58,690 nucleotides of DNA from Lactiplantibacillus garii. GTDB taxonomy: Bacteria > Bacillota > Bacilli > Lactobacillales > Lactobacillaceae. Positions 34,515-42,314 of this stretch are shown here, in pieces. The notes beneath the pieces were generated by a model. The model searched no databases and was not told the DNA's origin. It saw nothing but the letters and a program-made list of their open reading frames with translations. Location: contig NZ_QWZQ01000017.1 in the NCBI RefSeq assembly GCF_003885105.1, positions 1 through 58,690 of the forward strand. The letters run 5' to 3'. The position numbers and the translations under genes were made by a program. Every line of letters begins with the position of its first letter. Position 1 is the stretch's first letter.

Positions 34515-35852
34515 TTATGCCCGGTGCCAAGCGGCGTAACCAATTGTTGGGAAAAGTCCGATCAGCCGGTTGACCTGATTACGGTCCATTTTAAACTCAA
34601 TGGCGGGAAGGAGGGCGTTGACCGCGTTTTCCGCCTGGTCACTCATTTCCGTGACGCCTACGAGGTGACCCGCGGCGTCGTGCACCTGCTTACTCTGGGC
34701 AAGCGGTTCGCGGTCGACTTGATAGTACCAGTAATTGGCCAAGTCGTTGGTCGTTACTTTGAGCCCCTGAGCAGCGGCTTGCTCGACTGTGACACCGGCC
34801 TGGGCGATCCGTGGTGACGTAAAGACCACCGTCGGAATGGTTGGAAATTGGATTGGGGCGGTCGTTTGGCCCGAGAACAATTGCATTAAATATTTTGATT
34901 CAAAGTAGGCGGCCGGGGTAACTTTTGGTTGATCGCTCTGAATTACGTCACCGGCGGCGTAAATATTGGCAACCGTTGTTTGCAGGTGGTCGTTAACTTG
35001 AACGCCAGTGCGGGCATCAAATTGAACGCCCACTTTTGTGAGTCCTAAGCCGTCCAAGTTAGGGATACGGCCAGTGGCGTCGAGAATCCAGTCGGTCGTA
35101 AGTTGTTGATGGTCCCCGTAGTTAACGCGGTACTGGTCGCCTGCTTGTTCAAAGGACTGAACGTTGGCGTTCGTGATGAACGTGACGCCGCGTTGTTTGA
35201 GGTCCGCCACGACCTTTTGGACGAATGGTTGGTAAAATTTGCGCAGGACGGTGTCACCGCGGAGTAGTACTGTGACCGCAGCACCGGCTTCGTTAGCCAT
35301 GGTGGCAAATTCCATGCCGATATAGCCGCCACCCACGATTGTCAGGTGGTCTGGTAGCTGGGTCAAGTTCATGAAGGCTTCACTGTCGTGGGCGAGTTCG
35401 GTCCCTGGGATCGCGAGTCGGTGGGGCTTTAAGCCGGTTGCGATGACAATTTTTTCGGCCGTCACGTCCTGATTACCGTTGATCGTCACCGTGTGGGCGT
35501 CTTTAAACTGTGCGTGACCCTTAATGATTTTGGCCCCGGCGTCTTCTAACCGCGCGGTCAATCCCTGGGGTAACGGGTCAATGATTGATTGTTTATGAGC
35601 AACGTTAGCCGTCCAGTCAATTTGCGGGTGGTTTTTAAGAACGGTTCCTAACCGGTCAGCTTCTCTGGTGATTTTAACGGCTTCGTCCAGCGTGATTTTG
35701 GCGTTACAGCCACGGTTAGGACAAGTCCCACCAATTAAGCCGCTTTCGATAACGCCGACCGAGACACCGGTGGCAGCCAGCGGGGCGGCCCCGTCAAACG
35801 TTGCGTGGCCGGCCCCAATGTAGAGTACGTCGAAATCAAATTTAGTTGTCAT
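34515..35852 (-). CDS. FAD-dependent pyridine nucleotide-disulfide oxidoreductase, atypical
   Basis: 445 residues, AGGAGG before ATG 35852. Overall fold of class I flavoprotein reductases: FAD-binding VLYIGAGHATFDGA, redox pair Cys44/Cys49 in GGTCPNRGCNAK, NAD(P)-binding TIVGGGYIGMEFA, FAD motif NIYAAGDV, and a dimerisation domain from about 325. Two departures: GAG-H-A instead of GGGPGG near the N-terminus, and the C-terminal HPTxxE that supplies the active-site base in glutathione or lipoamide reductases reads FPTIGYA. Annotated in relatives as glutathione or mercuric reductase-like; a true thiol substrate is uncertain. A cre-like site lies upstream. Confidence 0.85.
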   Translation of the reverse strand: MTTKFDFDVLYIGAGHATFDGAAPLAATGVSVGVIESGLIGGTCPNRGCNAKITLDEAVKITREADRLGTVLKNHPQIDWTANVAHKQSIIDPLPQGLTARLEDAGAKIIKGHAQFKDAHTVTINGNQDVTAEKIVIATGLKPHRLAIPGTELAHDSEAFMNLTQLPDHLTIVGGGYIGMEFATMANEAGAAVTVLLRGDTVLRKFYQPFVQKVVADLKQRGVTFITNANVQSFEQAGDQYRVNYGDHQQLTTDWILDATGRIPNLDGLGLTKVGVQFDARTGVQVNDHLQTTVANIYAAGDVIQSDQPKVTPAAYFESKYLMQLFSGQTTAPIQFPTIPTVVFTSPRIAQAGVTVEQAAAQGLKVTTNDLANYWYYQVDREPLAQSKQVHDAAGHLVGVTEMSDQAENAVNALLPAIEFKMDRNQVNRLIGLFPTIGYAAWHRA

Positions 35853-35902
35853 TATGAATAGTCCTCCTATAAATGATTTGCTGGCTTAAGCATAACGGGT
35901 TT

Positions 35903-35916
35903 TAAAAGCGCTGACA
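35903..35916. promoter_or_regulatory. Possible CcpA cre site
   Basis: TAAAAGCGCTGACA fits TGNAANCGNWNNCA with one mismatch, 51 bases upstream of the flavoprotein start. Confidence 0.4.
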
Positions 35917-35947
35917 ATTAATTTGATTAGTTTCCTTATTTTTAAAA

Positions 35948-35988
35948 TAAAAAAACAACTTCTTAAGGGGCCGCCCTAAGAAGTTGTT
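35948..35988 (-). terminator. Terminator of the nitroreductase gene
   Basis: Minus strand: AACAACTTCTTAGGG pairs with CCCCTTAAGAAGTTGTT, followed by seven T's. Confidence 0.9.
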
Positions 35989-35999
35989 ACCAAGTCTGA

Positions 36000-36458
36000 T
36001 TATTTAATGATTTCTTTTTTGATCCGATCGTCCGGTAAATTCCGGGGTGTAAAGGTTTCTGTGGTTTGACCTAAGGTTAGCACAACCAGTGGTTTGAAAC
36101 CGGCGGGTAGAACGTCGGCTGGAATCGACCCTAAACTGGCCATGTTGTAGTTGGCACCCAGACCAAGGTCTTCGGCGGCCAGTTCCATGTTGTGGACAAT
36201 GATGCCGGCTGAGACGCCTTCCATGGTGGTTGCGGCGTTTGCAGCGACGATGATCACTGTTGGCGCACCGTGAATTCCGTTCAATTGGGCCAAAACGTCT
36301 TCCTTTTGAATGGCAATGATCCGGTAGTTTTCAAACTGGCTCATGCCAACTGCCCCGGCGTTACCGGCCTTTAAAATCGTTTGAAGCTGTTCGTCAGAAA
36401 TTTGACCGTTAAATTCCCGAATGGCTTTTCGGGACTGGATCATTTTGAGTGTTTCCAT
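36000..36458 (-). CDS. Nitroreductase-family FMN protein, short form
   Basis: 152 residues, shorter than most nitroreductases (about 170-220). GTGGGGGT precedes ATG 36458. The family start is clear: MIQSRKAIREFNGQ (FMN-phosphate Arg/Ser), followed by KAGNAGAVGMSQFENYRIIAI and a C-terminal NLPDDRIKKEIIK. The middle GLGANYNMASLGSIPADVLP matches the short-form anaerobic type found in lactobacilli. Likely flavin-dependent reductase of quinone or nitro compounds. Gene stands alone. Confidence 0.85.
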   Translation of the reverse strand: METLKMIQSRKAIREFNGQISDEQLQTILKAGNAGAVGMSQFENYRIIAIQKEDVLAQLNGIHGAPTVIIVAANAATTMEGVSAGIIVHNMELAAEDLGLGANYNMASLGSIPADVLPAGFKPLVVLTLGQTTETFTPRNLPDDRIKKEIIK

Positions 36459-36531
36459 TATAAAATACCCCCACTTAAATTGAAATTAACTTAATCATAC
36501 CCGTTTTTGAATCCGTTTGCACGCTCGTTTT

Positions 36532-37167
36532 TTATTTAGCGTGGTGCCGTTGGTGGGATTGCCGGTCGTACTTACGCTGCAGTTTTTTAGAGAGGGTGTG
36601 TTCCTTGGCAGCGTTTTTCTTTTGCTTTTTAAAAGGCCGCTTTTCCGCGTAAAAGACACAGTAGTCATTTAAGACGGTTACCTGAACGTGACCAAAAGTA
36701 CTGCGGATTTTATTTTCGTACCACTTACGGCGCTTAGTGACCATGTAAAGGTGGCCGCCCATGGTGAGGTGGCGGTGAGCGTCCTCAATAAAGTTTTTAG
36801 CTACCGCGAAGTCGGTGTGGTACGGCGGGTTAGATAAGACGAGGTCAAAGGATTGTCCCGCAAGCTTTTCAAAACCGTTACTTTGTAAAATAGTGGGGGT
36901 CACCCCGTTACGCTGGGCATTCATTTTAGACAGACCAACCGCGTTTTGGTCAACGTCGACCATCGTGACGCGGTCGTGCGGATACTGGGTTGCCAGGTAA
37001 ATACCAACAAAGCCGAAGCCGCAACCAAGGTCTAGTACTCGTAGACCGTCTTGGGTGTGGAGCTGTTCCATCATTGATTCGGTACCGAGGTCTAGGCCGT
37101 GGGGAGAAAAGACTTCGGGGTCAGTCTCGAATTGTAGCGTGGTTGCTTGATAGTTTATGGTTAACAT
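36532..37167 (-). CDS. Class I SAM-dependent methyltransferase (RsmC-like)
   Basis: 211 residues; AAGGAG before ATG 37167. SAM-binding motif I VLDLGCGFGFVGIYLA near 43-58, acidic motif II TMVDVDQNAV, and motif IV NPPYH (about 113-117), the N-methylation signature of guanine-N2 rRNA enzymes such as RsmC/RlmG. The 40-residue tail is very basic (KKQKKNAAKEHTLSKKLQRK), suited to RNA binding. The target base is not known. Confidence 0.88.
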   Translation of the reverse strand: MLTINYQATTLQFETDPEVFSPHGLDLGTESMMEQLHTQDGLRVLDLGCGFGFVGIYLATQYPHDRVTMVDVDQNAVGLSKMNAQRNGVTPTILQSNGFEKLAGQSFDLVLSNPPYHTDFAVAKNFIEDAHRHLTMGGHLYMVTKRRKWYENKIRSTFGHVQVTVLNDYCVFYAEKRPFKKQKKNAAKEHTLSKKLQRKYDRQSHQRHHAK

Positions 37168-37245
37168 AAGAGATGCTCCTTAATGAAACTGCTTTCCCGT
37201 TAAGCATACGTGTTCGGGAGTGGTGAGTAAAGTCTGCGGCGGTAA

Positions 37246-37274
37246 TTGTGTCGTTTCAAGCTGACGCTTATACT
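37246..37274 (+). promoter_or_regulatory. Promoter of the glycerate kinase gene
   Basis: TTGTGT (37246-37251), 17 bases, TATACT (37269-37274), 34 bases before the start. Confidence 0.6.
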
Positions 37275-37307
37275 AAAACTAACGATGAAGAAAAAGAAGG
37301 AATTTTG

Positions 37308-38432
37308 ATGCACGCTTTAATTGCAATTGATTCGTTTAAAAATTCGATGACTAGTTTAACGGCCAATCGGACCGTAGCGACAGCGCTTGCGAAACACCAC
37401 GTAACGGCGAGCCAGGTCGCAATTGCTGACGGGGGTGAGGGCACCGTCGCCGCTTTTTTAGCGAACCAACCTGGTGGTCAAGCCGTCACCGTAGCAACCG
37501 TCGACCTAGCGCAGCGCCCAATTCAAGCCACGTACGGTTATTTTGCGGAACAACACTTAGCCGTGATTGAAGTTGCGGCGGCCTCCGGGATTCAATTTTT
37601 AACGGCCGGTCTTAACCCCGCTAATACCAATACATACGGGACAGGATTATTGATCAAGGCGGCGATTGAACACGGTGCGACTAAAGTGATTTTAGGACTA
37701 GGCGGTAGTGGCACCGTTGACGGTGGTGCGGGTATTTTACGGGCTCTGGGAGTTGGCTTTTTTGATAAAAATGATCAGCCGTTGATGATGGTTGGGGCCG
37801 ACCTAGCCCGGGTAGCACGAGTTGATACGAGTAAGGTGTTGCCGAAGCTTAGCCGAGTGACGTTCATTAGTGCCGCTGACGTGACTAATCCGCTGACGGG
37901 GAAACTGGGCGCAACCCGTGTATTTGGCCCCCAAAAGGGCTTGGATAGCGCCCAGTTGGCAACGTACGACGCGGCCATGGCCAATTATATGCAAGTGGTA
38001 ACAGGCAGTGTTGAGAAGCACCCGGCCGACGGGGCAGCCGGTGGAATTGGTTTCGCTTTACGCTACTTTTTACACGCCCAAGTTCGTTCGGGATTTGAAC
38101 TGATTGCCCAACTAAGTCACCTTAAAGCCCAGATTCAGCAAGCTGATTTAGTCATTTCGGGCGAAGGCCAGGTCGATGACCAGAGCTTTATGGGCAAGGT
38201 CCCTATTCAAATCAGTCACCTAGCCCAAGCGGCGGGAAAGAATTGTTACTTATTGGTAGGTAATCAGAAGGGGGCCGCGGCGACCTTCGCAAAGCAGGGA
38301 GTAACGGCGGTCCTACCGATCGTTGACCGGGTCATGACCCTAGAAGAGGCGCTGCAACGGGGACCGGAAAACCTAGCACGGACGGCTGACCGCTTAGCCC
38401 GACTGATTACTAACCCCGTTAAATTAAACTAA
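37308..38432 (+). CDS. Glycerate kinase (GlxK/GarK family)
   Basis: Phosphorylates glycerate. 374 residues from ATG 37308, five to six bases after AGAAGGAA; a longer reading frame upstream lacks a ribosome site and overlaps the promoter. Family marks: IAIDSFKNSMTSL at the N-terminus (usual DSFKGS), QVAIADGGEGTVAA, LGLGGSGTVDGGAGILRALG in the middle, and VISGEGQVDDQSFMGKVP near the C-terminus. Monocistronic with its own promoter and terminator. Whether the product is 2- or 3-phosphoglycerate is not visible. Confidence 0.93.
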   Translation: MHALIAIDSFKNSMTSLTANRTVATALAKHHVTASQVAIADGGEGTVAAFLANQPGGQAVTVATVDLAQRPIQATYGYFAEQHLAVIEVAAASGIQFLTAGLNPANTNTYGTGLLIKAAIEHGATKVILGLGGSGTVDGGAGILRALGVGFFDKNDQPLMMVGADLARVARVDTSKVLPKLSRVTFISAADVTNPLTGKLGATRVFGPQKGLDSAQLATYDAAMANYMQVVTGSVEKHPADGAAGGIGFALRYFLHAQVRSGFELIAQLSHLKAQIQQADLVISGEGQVDDQSFMGKVPIQISHLAQAAGKNCYLLVGNQKGAAATFAKQGVTAVLPIVDRVMTLEEALQRGPENLARTADRLARLITNPVKLN

Positions 38433-38461
38433 GCGTTACGGCTTACAGTTAGTTATTAATC

Positions 38462-38500
38462 AAAAATGCGCCCAACCATCAATTAGGTTGAGCGCATTTT
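38462..38500. terminator. Bidirectional terminator between convergent genes
   Basis: AAAATGCGCCCAACC pairs with GGTTGAGCGCATTTT. Confidence 0.85.
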
Positions 38501-38507
38501 AACTGGT

Positions 38508-39452
38508 CTAATTATTTTGGGGCAGGTAATTAGCCAAAAAGGCGGTTACGTGTTGTTGGTAGGCTACCGGGTCAATCCAAAAACTTTCGGCGTGAGTGGC
38601 GTTGGGAACTTGCCACATTTTTTTAGGACCGCCAGCGGCTTGGTAGTTTTTCTTTAACATCCAGCTCGGCACGTAAACGTCTTTTTCACCGTGAATGAAA
38701 AAAATTGGTCGGTGGTTGTGCCGTAACTGTTCTACGGAACTAACGTCACTTAAAAAGTAGCCCATGCGGTGGCGGTTAATAAAACTAACAATCGGCACGA
38801 AAGGGTACTTAGGCAGGTGAAACTGGCGCTTTAACAAGTAGGCCAGTTCCTCTTCAATGCTAGTGTAGCCGCAGTCGGCAATGATGGCTTGAACTTGGTT
38901 GGGCAACTTTTCACCACTCATCATCTCGACGGTGGCGCCTCCCATGCTGACACCAAAAAGGACAATTTGACTGCGCGACCCGTTGTTTTTAATGACCCGG
39001 GCGATCCAGCCGAGGTAGTCGCGCCGGTCTTGCCAGCCGAAGCTAATGTACTTACCGGCACTTTGGCCGTGACCGCGGTCGTCGGGTAACAGGACGTTGT
39101 AACCCATCTGGTGGAACATATAGGCGTAGTTGGCCATGGTTTCACCGTCACCCTTGTAACCATGGGAAACGATGACGGTCCGGTTACTAGTTGTGCTGGC
39201 CGGAACGTAGGTGGCAACTAGCCGGTTGGCTTCATCGTTGATGTTTAGTTGCCAAGTTTGAACGGGCTGACGGTGCAGCCAGTCGACGTAGGACCAGTAG
39301 GCACTGGCATACTTTTGCTTATCGGCAGACGTTTCGGGAACGTAGTCGACCCGTTTAAAGGCAAAGTTGTATAGCTTTTCGCTCGCAAGTAGGGTCGCTG
39401 AAAAAAGGGTAACTGGGGCCCCTAAAGCGGCGAGCAGGCGGCGCTTTTTCAA
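38508..39452 (-). CDS. Membrane-anchored alpha/beta hydrolase
   Basis: 314 residues from TTG 39452, eight bases after GAGGAG; GTG 39461 abuts that site. An N-terminal basic-hydrophobic segment (KKRRLLAALGAPVTLFSATLLA) should anchor it facing outward. Catalytic triad candidates: Ser in GVSMGGATV, Asp in HGEKDVYVP and His in NATHAESFW; oxyanion region VSHGYKGDGE. This is the BAAT/YfhR-like extracellular hydrolase family common in lactobacilli. Substrate unknown. Confidence 0.88.
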   Translation of the reverse strand: MKKRRLLAALGAPVTLFSATLLASEKLYNFAFKRVDYVPETSADKQKYASAYWSYVDWLHRQPVQTWQLNINDEANRLVATYVPASTTSNRTVIVSHGYKGDGETMANYAYMFHQMGYNVLLPDDRGHGQSAGKYISFGWQDRRDYLGWIARVIKNNGSRSQIVLFGVSMGGATVEMMSGEKLPNQVQAIIADCGYTSIEEELAYLLKRQFHLPKYPFVPIVSFINRHRMGYFLSDVSSVEQLRHNHRPIFFIHGEKDVYVPSWMLKKNYQAAGGPKKMWQVPNATHAESFWIDPVAYQQHVTAFLANYLPQNN

Positions 39453-39595
39453 TTTGATCACTCCTCATTCTCTCACCTAATCATCATAAGCCCGGGACGG
39501 GTGGGGGAGCAAGTTGGGATGCGGAAAATTCAGCTGGTTCGTTCGTAAAAATGGCTGGGGTTTGCCGCGGAAGTACGTAATTAACGGTGATTGCC

Positions 39596-39701
39596 GAAAC
39601 GTGCTCTGGCCCAGCTGCTCCCTGTGCTTGCTATGCTACCAGCACCATGCCCAACCCGCATGATAAATGCTCAGGAGCAACCCGCTTGGACCTCACACTC
39701 T
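39596..39701 (-). repeat. Dispersed repeat, family B-like (divergent)
   Basis: On the minus strand it begins AGAGTGTGAGGTCCAAGCGG, has ATGCGGGTTGGGCAT in the middle and ends GAGCACGTTTCG, matching the 15056-15285 units (AGAGTGTGAGG, ATGCGGGCTGGGCAT, GAGCACGTTTCAA). It touches the terminator of the small RNA at 39704. The flanking 39462-39595 shows nothing recognisable. Confidence 0.65.
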
Positions 39702-39703
39702 AC

Positions 39704-39839
39704 AAAAAAACCACCGCCTCAGCGATGGTAGGAGTAGTTCATTTCGCAAGGTGGAGTGCCCAGCGAAACTGATTTTCATTAACTTTGGAGGAGTAAATGA
39801 AAAAGGTTCTGATGACTGGGCGTAAAACTCAGTCACCAT
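39704..39839 (-). ncRNA. Predicted small RNA 1 (C-rich-loop family)
   Basis: Minus-strand reading, 5' to 3': hairpin 39813-39835; hairpin 39774-39802 with stem TTTCATT/AATGAAA and loop TACTCCTCCAAAGTT; hairpin 39742-39768 with stem TTTCGC/GCGAAA and loop TGGGCACTCCACCTT; unpaired CTACTCCT; terminator CCATCGCTGAGGCGGTGG with seven T's. Loops expose sequences complementary to Shine-Dalgarno sites. No open frame of note on this strand. Family call rests on three more copies at 40683, 42315 and 45015. Confidence 0.6.
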
Positions 39840-39845
39840 GTTATC

Positions 39846-39874
39846 AGTATAGTCCTTTGATTGTTAAAAGATAA
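39846..39874 (-). promoter_or_regulatory. Promoter of small RNA 1
   Basis: Minus strand TTATCT (39869-39874), 17 bases, TATACT (39846-39851), placing a transcript start near 39839. Confidence 0.5.
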
Positions 39875-39938
39875 ACGAAAACACCGTTTATTCGACAATG
39901 ATTACGTGAACGGGTCAAGTGTTGCAGTTTTACCGCGA

Positions 39939-40565
39939 TTAGATGGCCGTGCGGGACTTGGTCGTTAACTGGTTATGTTGAAACGTTAACGTCACGTTTG
40001 CCGCGGGCTGGCCCTGAATGTGATCGTACGTGACCGTTTGGACGTTCTCAGTTGCGGTCCCCCGGTTAGAAACGACGTTGGGCGTTCCGAGTTTAGCAGT
40101 AACTTGGTCGTAGGCCGCACCGGTCGGTAATTGATCCAGAGCTGCCGTAGTGATTTTGGTGTTTGGGTCTAACTTTGCGTCCCGGTAATTCTTCGCAACG
40201 ACGCTATTATCGTGGAAGCTAACGCTGACTACGGCCCCGGCTAAACTTTTATCCGGATTTTCCCAAACGTAGGTTTTGACAGGACGGTCGTAGGCGTTTA
40301 AATGCGTGTAAGTCGTGTGATTAGGTTTACCGAGTAATGCCCGGACCTGTTCAATGGTGCTGGCATAGTCGTCTGGTTTAATGGCTAGTTGAATGCGATC
40401 AAAATTAGCACGGGTTACCCCCGGAATAAGTTTAGTTGTGCTGGGCCGCGAGGTGGCGCGGCGGTCGTCGTGGTGTGTGGCTGAAGACGTTGCGGTAGGA
40501 TGACTACACGCGGTTAACGTCAAAAGTAACAGGCCTGAAAGTGCCACGATGATGTTTCTGAACAT
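39939..40565 (-). CDS. Lipoprotein with two BLIP/SmpA-like (DUF3862-type) repeats
   Basis: 208 residues from ATG 40565, eight or nine bases after GGGGGA; a longer upstream reading frame has no ribosome site. Signal peptide with lipobox LTAC (Cys at about 20) and a Ser/Thr/His-rich linker to about 45. Two similar units follow: ANFDRIQ...STIEQVRALLGKPNHTTY and TTAALDQLPTGAAYDQVTAKLGTPNVV, the pattern of BLIP-fold DUF3862/SmpA-OmlA domains found in lactic acid bacterial lipoproteins. Function unknown; it lies between two of the predicted small RNAs. Confidence 0.8.
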   Translation of the reverse strand: MFRNIIVALSGLLLLTLTACSHPTATSSATHHDDRRATSRPSTTKLIPGVTRANFDRIQLAIKPDDYASTIEQVRALLGKPNHTTYTHLNAYDRPVKTYVWENPDKSLAGAVVSVSFHDNSVVAKNYRDAKLDPNTKITTAALDQLPTGAAYDQVTAKLGTPNVVSNRGTATENVQTVTYDHIQGQPAANVTLTFQHNQLTTKSRTAI

Positions 40566-40682
40566 TGGTTGATTCCCCCATGGTTTTGAAAAACGGTCTA
40601 GTCCTTTTTCAATAAAGATACCATTGATTTTCAGAGATGTACATAGGTGCCGTGAAAAAGTGAAGAAAATGATGTGGACAAT

Positions 40683-40835
40683 AAAAAACCACCGTATCGG
40701 GGAATACGGTGGAAAAAGGAGTAGGGTAGGCATGCGACGGGGAATCACATGCCACTATGAATTTCATTACTTTGGAGGAGTAAATGAAAAATTTTAGGTT
40801 GTGTTATAGCTGATTGAGTTAACCTCAATTGCTAT
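40683..40835 (-). ncRNA. Predicted small RNA 2 (C-rich-loop family)
   Basis: Minus strand: 5' hairpin ATTGAG/CTCAAT (40813-40829); hairpin 40762-40789 with stem TTTCATT/AATGAAA and loop TACTCCTCCAAAGT; hairpin GGCATGTG/CGCATGCC (40729-40753) with loop ATTCCCCGT; unpaired TACCCTACTCCT; terminator CCACCGTAT/ATACGGTGG with loop TCCCCG (40689-40712) and six T's. A -10-like TATGAT lies at 40842-40847 but no clear -35, so the 5' end is approximate. Confidence 0.6.
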
Positions 40836-40919
40836 GATGTAATCATACCGAGGGCGTGTGAAGAATATGTGAACGAACCGGTTTAATGTGGTGAAAAAAG
40901 TAATAAGGAAAGTTAAAGA

Positions 40920-41033
40920 GTGCAAAAAAAGCCGGTCAGCTTCTGAGCAGAGCCTAGGCCCGCCGATAATCAACGGTTTGTGTTGATTGTCGGCGGGCCG
41001 TAGCTCAGCGCAGGAAGTTGGCTTTTTTTGCAC
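40920..41033. repeat. 114-bp palindrome with terminator-like ends on both strands
   Basis: Outer arms GTGCAAAAAAAGCC (40920-40933) and GGCTTTTTTTGCAC (41020-41033) are perfectly inverted; inner arms of 18 bp (GGCCCGCCGATAATCAAC at 40957-40974, 40982-40999) pair with one G-U and leave a 7-base loop. Each strand therefore reads as a hairpin ending GGCTTTTTTT. The surrounding 40848-41133 holds no credible gene. Confidence 0.8.
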
Positions 41034-41133
41034 GTTTCTAAAGCGGCAATGGAGGGTTTAAAGGCTAAGATGTGCCGCAATAATGAGGGTGGTAGGCTGT
41101 GGTGGGCTGTAACTAGCGCGAGCAACATCGGTA

Positions 41134-41178
41134 ATAAAAAAAGGATCCACAACCAACGTTTTTCAACGGTTGTGGATC
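41134..41178 (-). terminator. Terminator of the zinc peptidase gene
   Basis: Minus strand GGATCCACAACC/GGTTGTGGATCC, 12-bp perfect stem, followed by seven T's. Confidence 0.9.
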
Positions 41179-41196
41179 CAAAATAGTTTCGTCATT

Positions 41197-41895
41197 TTAA
41201 TTGTCGTCGCGATGACCACCGAAAAGAATAATCAACCGCAGTAGTTGTAAGAAAGTTGACAGTGCGGCGGCCACGTAAGTCAACGCGGCGGCGACCAATA
41301 CTTTCCGTACCATGGGAACTTCGTCGCGGGTCAAAACTTGACCGTTGGACAGGATTTGTAAAGCTCGGCGTGACGCGTTAAATTCTACGGGGAGTGTCAC
41401 GAGTTGAAATAGTAGTGCTAATGAAAAGAGAAAAATACCAACGTGGATCAGCGTTTGGTTGTAACTGAGTAAAACGCCGACGATGATAATCGGTAACGAT
41501 AACGTTGAACCGAGGTTAGCCGCCGGAACCAGGGCCGTACGTAACCGCATGGGCCAGTAGTTGACGTGGTCTTGAACGGCGTGACCGCATTCGTGAGCAG
41601 CCACACCAATGGCTGCCACCGAAGTTGAATCAGCTGTAGATTCGGATAGGCTCAGGACCTTAGTTTGACCATTATAGTTATCGGTCAAATCACCACTGAT
41701 TTTTTGGACGCCAACGTCGTTAATGCCGGACTGCGACAAAATGAACCGGGCCGCGTCACTACCGGAGTAGTTGGACTGGCTACGGTACGCGTCAAAGTGG
41801 CGGAATGTACGGTTAACGTACGCGGACGCTGCCATTGAAATGACCAAGCCAATGATCACGAGTAAATAAGTTGGATCAAAAAATGAATAGAACAA
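41197..41895 (-). CDS. Membrane zinc metallopeptidase (YugP family)
   Basis: 232 residues from TTG 41895, seven bases after AGGAGG. Helix at about 9-24, catalytic zinc motif HECGH at 101-105 followed by AVQDH, then three more helices (about 120-165 and 200-225). LPVEFNASRRALQIL after the second helix pair carries the conserved Glu that completes the zinc site. The catalytic domain faces the cytoplasm in the family model. Substrate unknown. Monocistronic. Confidence 0.93.
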   Translation of the reverse strand: MFYSFFDPTYLLVIIGLVISMAASAYVNRTFRHFDAYRSQSNYSGSDAARFILSQSGINDVGVQKISGDLTDNYNGQTKVLSLSESTADSTSVAAIGVAAHECGHAVQDHVNYWPMRLRTALVPAANLGSTLSLPIIIVGVLLSYNQTLIHVGIFLFSLALLFQLVTLPVEFNASRRALQILSNGQVLTRDEVPMVRKVLVAAALTYVAAALSTFLQLLRLIILFGGHRDDN

Positions 41896-41992
41896 ACTGA
41901 TTCCTCCTCATGGTTGGGATGTTGTTAACGGATATTTTAGCAGATTTAATGAACGGATACCAAATCAAGATTGGTCAGAAGTGTTTTTTCTG

Positions 41993-42019
41993 TTGCCTTA
42001 CAAACGGACTCGGTATAAT
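41993..42019 (+). promoter_or_regulatory. Promoter of the 55-residue protein gene
   Basis: TTGCCT (41993-41998), 15 bases, TATAAT (42014-42019). Spacing is short. Confidence 0.5.
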
Positions 42020-42066
42020 TCGGGGTGTCTAGATGTTACCGAGTTCAAAGTTAGGGGTAAGGACAA

Positions 42067-42234
42067 ATGGAGAAAGTATATCGCACGCTAACCTATGGGG
42101 AGATTCCTTTAAGACTTGACTCCGGTAAGGGGTGGGTGTTTCCAAAGGGTGTCGAGATTAAAGCCAAGGTCAATATGGACACTGGGGAAGTCACGTTTTT
42201 TATTGAGCCGCAGGATTTGGAAGCATTGAAATAA
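42067..42234 (+). CDS. Small protein of unknown function, 55 residues
   Basis: ATG 42067 follows TAAGGA; the gene has its own promoter and a strong terminator. The peptide starts MEKVYRTLTYGEIPLRL, then GKGWVFPKGVEIKAKVN and TGEVTFFIEPQDLEALK. Alternating hydrophobic residues suggest a small beta-sheet protein. No family recognised. Confidence 0.65.
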   Translation: MEKVYRTLTYGEIPLRLDSGKGWVFPKGVEIKAKVNMDTGEVTFFIEPQDLEALK

Positions 42235-42242
42235 ACTGATTG

Positions 42243-42292
42243 AGCACGGGTGTTAGGTGACCCCGCTGTCACCTAACACCCGTGTTATTTTT
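42243..42292 (+). terminator. Terminator of the 55-residue protein gene
   Basis: ACGGGTGTTAGGTGAC/GTCACCTAACACCCGT, a 16-bp perfect stem, then TTATTTTT. Confidence 0.9.
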
Positions 42293-42314
42293 GAAACCCG
42301 GATACCAGCACGTC

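Noticed and set aside
39587-39772. 61-codon plus-strand frame upstream of the lipoprotein gene
   Set aside because: Covers a dispersed repeat and most of small RNA 1; no initiation signals.
40794-41152. Two minus-strand frames of 79 and 60 codons across the 114-bp palindrome
   Set aside because: They run through the palindrome and terminator sequence and lack ribosome sites.
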